The notes beneath the pieces were generated by a model. It saw nothing but the letters and a program-made list of their open reading frames with translations, had not been told where the DNA came from and searched no databases. From positions 63,104,870 through 63,168,869 of the forward strand of contig CM043952.1 of NCBI GenBank assembly GCA_014529385.2: a stretch of DNA of 64,000 nucleotides, read 5' to 3'. The stretch is from Adiantum capillus-veneris. Its lineage: Eukaryota > Streptophyta > Polypodiopsida > Polypodiales > Pteridaceae. Each line of letters starts with the position of its first letter. Within the stretch, counting starts at the first letter, position 1. Below, one piece after another: positions 24,201 through 34,052 of the stretch. Made by a program: the position numbers and the translations under genes.

Positions 24201-24884
24201 AGCTTCCAGTCTCGCTACTGGAATCCCTTGACCACTGGCCTTGCACTTGCGCTTAACCGCTTCATCCTCCTTTAGGACTATACTTATCTGCAGTGGGGTC
24301 GCCATAGACGGCTTGGGCTCATTGGGCATCCGGAATGCAAAAGCTATGTCTTTCGGTGTAGCCGACACCTTCTTACCATACACTATGGCACTGCCATCTT
24401 CAGCATCGAAAGAATTGAGTACCTGCTTTATGATGTCTGCGTCGAAAGCTATTTCTGTGGCTTGCAGAATGATTCGTAGATCCCATAATTACAGCAAAGC
24501 CATAGCTTGGTCGGTGAATACATAACGCTGAATATTGCTGTAAGGAATGATGGGAAGACTTGCCTTCGCAGCAGTGATGATGGCTTGGGTTTCCTCAAGA
24601 GACTCCTGCATCTTGTTTGAGCGCTTCTTCTTATCCATACACTGTGAAGACGACGAAACAGGCGAAGGAGAAGAAGACTTACTTGATGCGTCAAAGCCGT
24701 ACCCAGGTGTCGCTGGCAAAGCTAGTCGACAGTCAACTGTCTCCTCAGAAGAGGAGGTCTGCGGCTGTAGCGAAGATACTTCAGAGCTTGGCGATGGAAA
24801 ATGAATAACGGGAGGAAATGGTCGCGCAGGGGATTTGTGAGGAAAAATGCCGACTCTCCTGACTGTTATACGTGTTTGCACCAT
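21252..24884 (-). pseudogene. Element A extra ORF downstream of integrase (broken)
   Basis: A protein of roughly 1100-1200 residues when intact, now split into frames 24884-24489, 24383-24159, 24181-23648, 23463-22573, 22518-21631 and 21596-21252. The N-terminal part is Ser/Pro-rich, followed by a helical domain with VSINLCQILSHNM and AWYVWQFLYW. Next is a charged segment, a coiled-coil region (about 23330-22850), a Glu/Asp-rich tract with Pro/Gly (22820-22640), and a helical C-terminal part. The same ORF is recognisable in the 4464-8990 remnant and has a counterpart in element C (46453-49728). The position is where some plant Ty3 lineages carry env-like or other extra ORFs. No transmembrane segment was seen. 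Function unknown. Confidence 0.7.
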
Positions 24885-25429
24885 AAAAGCTCCACCACTC
24901 GCGCTCCTAGACTTGTGTGCGTCACTGCTGTCATGGCAGACATGTATTGGACAAGACTTCTACCCATTCTCGAAATGATTACTACTGGCGTACCATCTGA
25001 TTGTTGGGCGCTTAAAATATGAAAAGTGTGTTCCCACTGATACTGGACTGGTTTCCAGTCTGGTTTGATCACACTGGTACTGATTCTAAGATCAGTCGGA
25101 TTTGGTTCTACTGGTACTGGTTCTGAAATTGGAACTGGTTGCACATGAAAAAGCCCAAAAATATCCGATTCTGGTATCTCTTGATCTGCAGTTCCCAATT
25201 CCCTAGTACCTTGTTCTTGCCCAGACTCTCTAGCTTCTTAATAGTAAAGCTTGATCTTTGCACCATTCTATACTCCTGGCAACAATAATCCAGATAAATC
25301 TTTCAGTCTTACTGTACCATTGGAGAAGACCCAGTCTACCTCAAATGGTCCTGCCCAGGCAATCTTCAGGTTTGGCTTCTTCGAACCTAGTCTAGACTGA
25401 TAGAGAAGCACCAAATCTCCTTTCTGAAA

Positions 25430-26543
25430 TTACCGAACCTTAATTCGGCGATCATGCCAGTGCTTCCTTCGTTGTTGAACAATTTCTTGTTGCAGCATAG
25501 CCCGTTGCCTGAGTTCATCTAACTGCATAAGTTCATCTAGGCACTTTTTCAGATTGTGGTTGAAGTCCAAGCCATACTTCACAGCCATTCTCAGACTTGG
25601 GATAACAAACTCCATAGGAACCACAACTTCAATGCCATACACCATTCTAAATGGTGTCAACCCAGTAGTGACCTTGTAAGCTGTCCTATACGCCCATAGA
25701 GCAGTCTGGAGTTTCAAATCCCACTGCTCTGGTTTCTTCTGCACAACCTTAGTGAGAATCGTCTTGATTGTCTTGTTACTACTTTCAGCCTGCCCATTGC
25801 TCTGGGATAGTAAGGAGTAGATTTCTGATGCTTGACTGAAAGCATATCCAATAGAATTTTCATAGTGTCATTGATAAAATGTGTTCCTTGGTCTAACACA
25901 ATCTCTACCGGACATCCATATCGGGAGACAATATTCTCAAATAGAAACCTTGCAGCTGACTTGGCTGTGTTGTTAGGAAGAGCTTTAGCTTCAACACACT
26001 TAGTGACATAACAAGTAGCCATTACTATGTACTTGTTCTTCCTGGGGGTAACCTTCTTAAAGGTCCCATAAAATCTAATCCCCATTTCATGAACACGCCT
26101 AGTGGTTGTACTGGCGTTAAAGGAGTCATATCTGCAGCTATTGGTCGACCCATTCTTTGGCATATGTCACAAGTTTTACAAAAACTTCTAACATCAACAA
26201 TTAGTGTTTGCCACCACAGACCATCTTGCAGAATCTTCTTGTAGGTAACTTCATTGGAAAAATGTCCGCCTGATTTGCCATTATGTGCTTCTGAAATAAC
26301 TTGCATTCTCCCTTCCATAGGCACACAACACCGAAGTATACCATCAACACCCAGTCGATAGAGTGACCCTCCGATGATAGTAAACTTCAAGCTTTTGATG
26401 ACCAAAGCTTTCTTCTGAATCTGCTTCCAATCCTCTGGAAAAGCACCTTGAGAAAGAAACTGATAAACATCATACCATTCAGGATCAACTGATTCTCCTG
26501 CCTCTAGCTGGAATAAGTCAGTGTCCACTGGTTCATCTCGCAA
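25430..26543 (-). pseudogene. Element A integrase (broken)
   Basis: The zinc-binding domain is intact (AHNGKSGGH...CDICQ; two His, two Cys) within 26543-26025. It is followed by the catalytic core with WGLDFMGP and, after a frame change, DQGTHFINDTMK. The third acidic residue region is disrupted near 25770-25800 by another frame change. The C-terminal part (ALWAYRTAYKVTTGLTPF, near 25700) is clear. Only one zinc finger is present, unlike element C. Integrase would insert the cDNA into the chromosome. Confidence 0.85.
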
Positions 26544-26573
26544 GGGTAATTCTGAATAACCTTTCGTACTCCT

Positions 26574-28040
26574 TCACAAAAAATCAGCTCCACAGTGATT
26601 CTTGCGAGGCTTATGAAAAATTTTGAATTCAAACTCCATTAGGAACATCATCCACCGTATCAGCCTGCCTTGAATAATGACTTTATTAATAAAAAACAGA
26701 ACAGCTTGATGGTCCACATAAAAATGGAACAACTTCCCTAACAAGTAATGCTTGAACTTTGTAGCACTGAAAACCATTCCAAGGGCTTCTGGCTCAGTAG
26801 TTGTATATCCTTGTTCAGCCTGATTGAATCTGCGAGACTGGCAAAATAAACCGGATAATCAATCCTCCCGTCTGGCTGAGCCAATATCGCCCCCATTGCC
26901 AATCCCGAAGCGTCTACATGTACATGGAAAATAACATCCCAGTTTGGTTGTCTAAGGACTGGTTTACTGATACTGGCCTTTTTCAGATTCTGAAAGCTCT
27001 CCTCACATTCAGCAGTCCAATTGAACTTACTGATCTTCTTTGTAAGCTCATATAATGGTACTGCTTGAGAAGCAAACTTGTGTACAAACCTCCTATAGAA
27101 GTTAACATAACCCGGGAAAGAGCTCAACTCTGAAGCATTTCTGGGTGCTTTAGCTTGCTGAACACATTGAATTTTATCGTTGGGCCATTTCTATTCCATT
27201 TCGGGAAACTACATGTCCCAGTAGCTGTCCCTTCCAGACTAGGAAAACGGATTTAAATGGATTTAAACAAATCCGCTTCTCCTGACAGCGTTTGAAAACC
27301 ATTTCTAGGAATAGTAGGTGTTGTTCCTCATCTGAATATACAGTAAAGTCATCCATAAAAATAGCGAGGAACCGATGAAGGAATTCATTAAACATTTCCA
27401 TCATACACCACTGAAAGGTAGCTGGTGCATTGCACAGGCCGAAAGGTATCACCAGATACATGAAAGCTCCCCACTCGGTGATGAAAGTGGTCTTCGCTCT
27501 ATCTTCAGGAGTGATCTGTAACTGGTTGTAGCCACTGTAACCATCCATAAAGCTATACATTTCATATCTTGCGATCTCATCAAGAAACATGTCAGTAAAA
27601 GGCAATGGAAATGGATCTTTGATAGTTTGAGCATTGAGTTTCCTATAGTTGACACAAACTCTCAATTTCCTATTTTTCTTGGGAACTACGACTATGGGAA
27701 ATAGCCAATCGCTACTGGCCACCTCTGTGATGAACCCAGCCTTGAGAAGATTATCAATCTCCTCTTTGACCTTCTTAGCATAGTTGGGGTTCATTCGGTA
27801 TCTTTGCAGTCGTACTGGCCTAGCATCTCGATTCAACGGTATCTGGTGCTGACATACTTCAGGATCCACCCCCTTCAGGTCTGTGTGTTCCCAAGCAAAT
27901 ACGTCTTTGTAGTTCTGGAACATCCTGCGTGACTTTTCCTTCATTACCGGGTTGAGATGCTTGTTGACCTTGATCATCCTAGGACTATCCTCCGAGCCTA
28001 GGTTCCATTCTCCACTTCTTGGTCGTCTGGAAGCAACCAA
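26574..28040 (-). pseudogene. Element A reverse transcriptase and RNase H (broken)
   Basis: RT runs from the KGVDPEVCQHQIPL region through WLFPIVVVPKKNRKLRVCVN, MDGYSGYNQL and PFGLCNAPATFQ to the active site FMDDF near 27340. RNase H shows VHVDASGLAMGAILAQPDG near 26900, then a frame change, then HFYVDHQAVLFFINK. The group is Ty3, non-chromoviral (Tat/Athila side) by its KGVDP..CQH and DGYSGYNQ wording. The frame is broken at about 27130-27175 and 26770. Confidence 0.88.
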
Positions 28041-28420
28041 TTAGGCCCGCCTCCTTTTTGTTTGGTTGATTCCTCAGCATAATCCCAGGATGGCTCATTC
28101 AGTTCCGAATCAGCATTCTGATCCACTGTGTGTTCTTCAGAATGTACTGGCTCCTCTACCATACCAGTATCCGCTGATTCCACCAACCTCCCAGTTAACC
28201 GAACTGTTCGTTCCCCTGTGTTGATTTCAGTAAACTGATCTAGGAATTGCTTTTTCTGCTTGTCGGCCTGCTCTTTATTCAATAGAGTTGCATTCAAGTC
28301 AATCTCTACTAAAGGGAATATGTTCAGGGCTGCTAACATTCGTTCAGTCTTCTTGGCTTTGTACTTCTGGCATAACTCCTTTGGCCTCAGCTCTTTTCTC
28401 TAGCTCCTAGTATTGTTCGT
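28041..28420 (-). pseudogene. Element A protease-RT linker
   Basis: Minus-strand open segment (28339-27998) encoding an acidic linker between protease and RT, with EEPVHSEEHTVDQNADSELN. No domain recognised. Frame changes occur at both ends. Confidence 0.6.
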
Positions 28421-30115
28421 CTAGATCTGAATTCTACCGCTGGCCCCTTCTATGGTTAAGGTTTGATTTGTATAGTCATGAACAACATGTGCCGTGCTCA
28501 ACCATGGGCACCCTAGCAACATCCCATATGCCCCTTGCACATCCAGAACTAAGAAGCTGGTTTTAAATTTTTCCCTGCCTACTCTTATCTGCATATTCTT
28601 AATCATGCCCGTAGCTCGTACCACTTTGTGATCTACCATTCGCACTTTAAATGGTGTTGGCTTTAGATTCGTGATACCCATTCTCTGCTGGAGATGAACT
28701 CCCATTATATTAACTCCTGCTCCTCCATCCAAGATAACACTTGAAAGAGGTTCCCATTGCTTCCTAACCTTGTAGTCCACCTGAATGAGCAAAACTTCAT
28801 CATCTCGGATGGCCGTCAGGTCCACTGTTTTGGCCTCCGCTTCAGCTTTCTTGCGCTGTTTGATGAAGTTTGCCACTTCAGGCAAGGTTTTTCTGATATC
28901 TTCCAGCTCCACAGTCAACTTCTGAATTTTATCACAAATTTTAACATGGATTTCTTCTTTCTCTTGGTCAGATTGATTGTCAGAGCTCGAAGAACTGGTT
29001 GTATCTTCACACTGCCATTCCTCTCTTGTAGTGCTTCCAATCATTCCATCAACTCTCAGTTCATCAGCCATTCCTTGTACCGCAGCCAGCATGGTCTCAG
29101 GTATGCCCGATATTGAATGATATTTCTCAGTTGATTGGGCTGGTATCTTCTGAATGACTCGGGCTTCAGAACTTTCTGGTTGCTCTGGCAGCTTCTTGGC
29201 TAAATCCTCCGTGATTTTAGCCGCTAGTTCTCTCTGCTCTTGCCATTCATCTACCACCTTCTCTTTACGCTTGGTCTTCCAAATTTCCCTTTGTTGAGCC
29301 CACTTGCTGCTGTTATTAGTGACTGGTGTTTTTGAAGTATCTGGAATTTTTTCAATTACTACACCCTTGCTTCTTGTGACTACCCGTACTGGGACTGGCT
29401 CTGGTGCCTTAGCCTCAGTAGCAGTAGTTGCAGGTGCATCTGGGCATTGGGCTGCAAAATGGCCATACTTCCCACAAGTGTAACAATTCATACTCCAAAT
29501 CTTGAAGTTGCCACGCCCTCTGCCTCGGCCCATACCTGTTTGGAATCGGCCACGTCCTTGACCAGTACCACTGGTACCTGGTCTCTCCTCTTGAGATACT
29601 TTGGCGGGTTCTACTTTCACTGGTTCAGTATAGGCTACCACTGACAAGTCTTTGCCCTTCTTAAAGTGATGAATCCTGAGACCACAATTGTTCCATAAAT
29701 GACCAAAATCCTTACAGTAAGTACATTGTGGGCACTCGTTGGAGATATGGTCCTTGGATTTGCATTTCGAACACCAAGTCTCCATCTTCAGAACTGGCTG
29801 TCTGGTGTGGCTAATCTCGGCAATCTGTCTAGCCATTTCTTCAATCTTCTTGGTCCAAGATCCCTTCTTTGACTTCTCCTTGGAACGTTCATTAGAGCTG
29901 CTTTCAGAGCTGCTGGACACCTCACTGGAATCAGAACTCTCAGTAGCAGATCTATTGCTACTAGATCTTCTCTTTTTGTGACTCTTTTTCTTCTTCGCCT
30001 GTTGTTTCAGCTTCAGTGCTCGTTGTACCAGATCATTGAATTTCTTGGTAGGAGCTGGTACCTCCTGCTCCCTAAGCTTTTTGCTTCTGAAACCATTCAG
30101 AAACCATGCCCACAA
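28421..30115 (-). pseudogene. Element A gag C-terminus (zinc knuckles) and protease
   Basis: A 564-codon open segment. It holds a Ser/Arg/Lys-rich stretch, then two adjoining CCHC-type motifs (CSKCKSKDHISNEC and CTYCKDFGHLWNNC) and a further knuckle CYTCGKYGHFAAQC. After a Glu-rich linker comes a retropepsin: SSVILDGGAGVNIMG as the active-site loop and YGMLLGCPWL as the second hallmark. The catalytic loop reads Asp-Gly-Gly where retropepsins normally have Asp-Ser/Thr-Gly, a change that may weaken catalysis. Upstream it continues out of frame into the capsid part. Confidence 0.85.
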
Positions 30116-30901
30116 CCTCTTCTCAGATGGCGGTTCCTGTAACTGCCTGGTTAGCTCTTAATTTTTTCCACATAACTTCGGACTGATAGATTCTGCTGCT
30201 TAATCTTATCCAGTTCACATAGGATATCTTCATCACCTCTGTTGTCGGAATACTCCAGTCTGAAGGATTTAAGCAATTTGTTGTAAGATCTGAGTTGACA
30301 GGCGGGGTAATGGTAATACCACTTTCTCGCTGCCTCTTTCAAGGTTTGCGGAAAGTATTCCCCCAATCATCTGCATCAATATTTTTTAGTTCAACATACT
30401 GCTCAAAAGCTTGTATGTGAACGTCTGGATCATCCTTCTTACCTCCCTTGAATATTGGAAAAGAAATTTTCAGAGAAGATGAGTAATCATTCCGATTACC
30501 ACTGATTTTGCCGCTTCTCTTCTTAGATTCAGAACGGTGCTTGGAAGTCTTCTTGCAATTGTCAGTGTCTGCATCCCAGTCAATGTCTGTTTCTATCTCT
30601 CTGTCAGTGTTCTCTTTGGCCTAGGGCTAGAAGTGCGGTGACTGCCTTTACTTCCCTTAGTACCCTCATCCCCCTGCCGGGACCGAGAACTCTTGGCTTT
30701 TCGTGCTTCCCTTTCTGCCCGTCTGCGTCAAGAATGACTGGACTGCTGTGAGTCCTGTGTCTCATCAGCCTGACTATGCTCCTCCTAAGCCTCAGTGTCA
30801 GTCACCTTCTCTTGCTTAGGGTCAGATTCTCTTCCCGACTCCTCAAGAATAGGATCAACACGGATGGTGGATTTCCGGCCACGACTGGATTTGGGTGCCA
30901 T
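30116..30901 (-). pseudogene. Element A gag N-terminal and capsid region (broken)
   Basis: The likely start is the ATG at 30901 (MAPKSSRGRK), about 75 bases after the LTR. It is followed by a charged Ser/Arg-rich stretch with stops. The capsid-type signature FPQTLKEAARKWYYHYP..LLKSFRLEY is in 30366-30151 and matches the retrotransposon gag fold. At least three frame changes or stops separate the start from the knuckles. Confidence 0.7.
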
Positions 30902-30954
30902 TGCTGAAAACTTCCAACTGGGAGAATAGTATTTCAGTCAACGAGCTTCAGCTC

Positions 30955-30972
30955 GAGCCACCGTGATCGCCA
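30955..30972 (-). other. Element A primer-binding site
   Basis: Minus-strand TGGCGATCACGGTGGCTC lies three bases after the 5' LTR end. It begins with TGG as expected for pairing with a tRNA CCA end. The tRNA was not identified. Confidence 0.6.
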
Positions 30973-30975
30973 AAA

Positions 30976-31482
30976 TGGAATTGGAGCTGATCTCTTGAGA
31001 TAGCTAATTCCAGTGTTAGAAGATTTCGGCTACTGATGATGTGTTAGTTTAGATAGTCGACTGGACAGAGAATCAGAAACTGAACTAGAATTTATCTACT
31101 GGAATGAGAATCAGACTATGTACTGAGAATAATATTCAGATTCAGATTCAGAGTACTGGATACAGTGTAAGTGTGACTGGAATATTTGCCGTGATTGGAA
31201 TTAAAGATGAAAGAGTATAGTAAGTATGATGTGATTTACGGATAGAGTATAGCCGACAACAACTACCAACGATTGACAACTCAAGTACAAATGCCGCCAA
31301 AATGCTAATCCGACTATGCTCAAGATTATGCTAACCCAAATGCCAACCCGATTCCAATGTAATGGGCCCTATTTATATACCTTGGGTTTACCATGGTAAT
31401 TACTGGAGTAATTAGTGACGAATTCACTACCCGTCTCATAAGAGAACGTTCCCACTTAGTGAAGCTGTCTCAGCCGTCTACA
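30976..31482 (-). repeat. Element A 5' LTR
   Basis: 507 bp, the same length as 20455-20961, with about 26 differences. The TATA region on the minus strand is at 31371-31380. Confidence 0.92.
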
Positions 31483-31487
31483 AGAAC

Positions 31488-31516
31488 GTTATGCCAGTCC
31501 ATCCTTTGGCCTTTCA
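31488..31516 (+). repeat. Element B 3' LTR, right part
   Basis: GTTATGCCAGTCCATCC..GGCCTTTCA continues the LTR text interrupted at 20454 and matches 15292-15320. The AGAAC before it is the target duplication made by element A. Confidence 0.75.
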
Positions 31517-31836
31517 TCCCCCCTCCTTTGTCTATCTAACTTCTCTTCGCATCCTTTCCTCCTCTCTAACTCGCTTCTCTCTACGCTTTGTGGTCCTTGG
31601 CAAATCCTGTTGAGCCAGCAGAGGAAGTGTTGAGCCAGCAGAGGATCACACCCACATTTTTGCTCACACCCATCATTTTGTAACCATTGATTGTAATAAA
31701 TGTCTTTCCGACATTAATTTTGATTTGAGCCATTCATTAAGTAACGGGACTCAATTGAGTTTCCAGCTTGTAATCCCGAAGTAATTTCACCTGTTGATGT
31801 AAATAATTAGAGATGTTCTCACCTCCAAGGCTGAGG

Positions 31837-31844
31837 TATATAAG
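31837..31844 (+). promoter_or_regulatory. Probable TATA box of element C LTR
   Basis: TATATAAG lies in the middle of the LTR, 68 bp before the GA tract. Transcription would start roughly 30 bp downstream, putting the GA tract in the RNA leader. The same sequence is at 50007-50014 in the 3' LTR. Confidence 0.6.
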
Positions 31845-31909
31845 CCAAAGTTTTGCAACCTAAGAGGAGTCAATTAATCAAAGTGAGTTTTTGAGCGCCG
31901 TGACTGTGT

Positions 31910-31911
<2 letters not shown>

Positions 31912-32000
<89 letters not shown>
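31912..32000. repeat. (GA)n microsatellite, 89 bp
   Basis: A perfect GA run in the 5' LTR. The 3' LTR carries 85 bp at 50082-50166. Confidence 0.97.
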
Positions 32001-32002
<2 letters not shown>

Positions 32003-32628
32003 TTATCTTCTTGCTACGCGAGCTACGGGGCCGCCATTGGAGAAGCGACACCGCCATTGTGTTAGCAACGGTGAGAGCTACGCACATATACCAAGAGTGC
32101 GCGCTATCGGCTTCTACGTGTGGTAAGTTCCTACGAGCTTCGGTGTGAGTTTTCTTCCAACTCGTGTGTCGGAATAGAGCGTGCAGCATATCTATAGAAC
32201 CACAACGAGTAGAGCTACACATTAGTACCATCGGGGTCAAGTTTCGGTCACCTGTATTTTTCGGCCTGTCTTCATACGCGTTTACCGCACGGAGTGGTTA
32301 TAGGTTGATTTTGCAGTTCAAGTCTTTAGGGTGTTGTTCTTACCTAGTGTATAGACTTCCCCTTGAGTTTGAGATCGATTCAATGATTCTAGATCCTGTT
32401 TCGTATAGCATTCGTTCGTAGTACGGATTTCAGTCACTTGCGTATTTTAGAACTTAGATTTGATTTCCTTAGTAGTGATTGTCATTAGAAGGTCGAGTAG
32501 GTGATTTGACACCCACCTAGTTGTTTCCATGCGCCTGCGGGTCAAGCTCCATCCTCGTCTGACAAATTCTGTTGTTGGTTGAGTTCTCGCTATTTAGCTT
32601 CCGCTAGCGGCGTAACCGCCTTAACATT

Positions 32629-32647
32629 TGGCGCCGCTGCCGGGGAC
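32629..32647 (+). other. Element C primer-binding site
   Basis: TGGCGCCGCTGCCGGGGAC begins two bases after the LTR. TGGCGCC..GCCGGGGA sites are common in plant Tat/Ogre-type Ty3 elements. Confidence 0.85.
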
Positions 32648-34052
32648 GAGAGCCCTAAGTAGGTGACCTTAGACTAATCCACGAGGTGAGTCGTATAAAC
32701 TACTTTGTATACTTTAGTTAGAAAAGATCTAGGAGTGGTGGACTCCGAAGATCTCGAGAGATACTAGGAAGTGGGGTATTCCTGGGTCTTCCGTGTTGAC
32801 AGTATTTTTAGTTTAGCTTAGATTTGTTTGTTGTTTTGTTGGTGTTGAGTAGTTGTTGATAGAAGAAGAATTTGCTAGTCCGTGAGTGACAGTGGATATC
32901 TTTAAAGTCACAATTACCAAACCCATTTTATGATTAGGAATAGCTTAGGTAGGACTTCATTTGATCCTGATCTAGAGCTAGTAATCATTGGAGTATTTGC
33001 TTGATATGGTTGATTGCATGTTAGATCACTAAACCGTCGAGTTAGTAGTGAAACTTGCAATAAACAAAAGTCAGAGAAATTTTCTGTGTATCTGGGAGTT
33101 GCTGAGCACTTGAGAAAGCTTTAGGAAGGATTCTGTGCCAAAAAATTGGAAATCTGCAACTTTAGACATCATACGCGTATGATGTCTAAATGACCAAACA
33201 GAGACCAAAACAGAAATTTTGACTTTACCAGAGTGTTCAAAAGGGGGGTTATACCCTAATTTCAACTTAAAACAAGAGCATTAACACTCAAAGAAACCCG
33301 AAAAGACAAGTCGGAGTCCAAGAAACGCAAAGAATAGGAAATTTTGGATTCAAATCTTGTTTTTACATTCAAACCTGACAAAAACACTTGAAACTCAATT
33401 ATAAACATTGGAGAAGTCTTAAAACCAAGAATAGTCAAAATCTGTGAAAAAAGACATCATACGCGTATAATGTCTTTTGGCACATCCACTGCTTATTTTT
33501 GATATCTGACCTGACAAGATTGTTACAGGCACTGTAGGAAGCATAAATATCAGGTTTGGACCCAAATTGATGAAAAAGACATCATACGCGTATAATGTCT
33601 TTGACCTAATTTTGGACATATTTTGATACTTTGCTAACACAGATCCATTGTAATAGCTGTCTAGAGGTTATATTTCAAGTTTCATCCCATTTGGATCACA
33701 ATTGACCCAAAAAACAAGTCAAAAGCGGAAAATTGCCAAGAAAAGCCTAAATTAGCCATAACTTGCTCAAATAGAGTTCAAACTGAATTTTGTGAGTGAA
33801 CAGAGCATAAAGGGGCCACTGAGAGTGAGCATAACCAAAATAGTCAAAATCTGTGAAAAAAGACATCATACGCGTATAATGTCTTTTTCAGCATAACTGC
33901 GACAAAATTCTCACTTGATGAAACAGAAGTTGTCCAACTGACAAGATTAAACAATTGACCAAGTATCAGTCAGTTTGGATCAATTCTGACCACAAAAACT
34001 TGGGAAAAACAAATTGCCGAGACGGAAAAGTTACAGTCCTTTAGGGGAATTG
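32648..34052 (+). other. Element C gag leader with palindrome array
   Basis: A 1.4-kb non-coding leader. It contains four copies of a 24-bp palindrome (33164-33187, 33451-33474, 33577-33600, 33861-33884). The start-to-start distances are 287, 126 and 284 bp. Between them are diverged units sharing words such as TTTGGATCA and CTGTGAAAAAAGACATC. Confidence 0.85.
33164..33884. repeat. Palindrome array 1 (four copies, gag leader)
   Basis: Half-site AGACATCATACG followed by its exact reverse complement. Copy 1 is perfect and extends to 30 bp (33161-33190). Copies 2-4 share one change (TATAATGTCT instead of TATGATGTCT), which leaves one mismatched pair. Flanking text is much less conserved than the palindrome. 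Confidence 0.95.

Larger units (their letters stand above)
20455..31482 (-). mobile_element. Element A: Ty3 LTR retrotransposon (Tat/Ogre-like) with large extra ORF
   Basis: The element is 11.0 kb, bounded by two 507-bp LTRs and flanked by AGAAC (20450-20454 and 31483-31487). In minus-strand order it has a 5' LTR, primer site, gag, protease, RT, RNase H, integrase, large extra ORF, polypurine tract and 3' LTR. I count about 26 substitutions between the LTRs (about 5%), mostly transitions, so this is a moderately old insertion. The coding region carries many frame changes in both directions and is not functional as read. It sits inside the 3' LTR of element B. Confidence 0.92.
15137..31516 (+). 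mobile_element. Element B: non-autonomous LTR element interrupted by element A
   Basis: A short LTR at 15137-15320 recurs after a 5-kb interior at 20319-20454, and its remainder lies at 31488-31516 beyond the inserted element A. The left LTR is followed by a tRNA-iMet primer site (TGGCATCAGAGC, 15323-15334). The right LTR is preceded by a polypurine tract (AAGGGGGGAG, 20307-20316). Flanking TCCCT (15132-15136) and TCCCC (31517-31521) look like a target duplication with one change. No gag or pol domain was recognised inside, so it resembles a LARD-like derivative of a copia element. Confidence 0.7.
31608..32626 (+). repeat. Element C 5' LTR
   Basis: TGTTGAGCC...TTAACA, paired with 49778-50792. 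The first 20 bp are tandemly duplicated (31608-31627 and 31628-31647). A TATA box lies at 31837 and an 89-bp GA tract follows. Confidence 0.95.

Noticed and set aside
31891..32240. Open frames rich in RERERE or SLSLSL at the GA/CT tracts (also 7463-7762, 15264-15690, 50044-50406, 53270-53510, 58182-58559)
   Set aside because: They are products of dinucleotide repeats, open in both orientations, with no conserved flanking protein.
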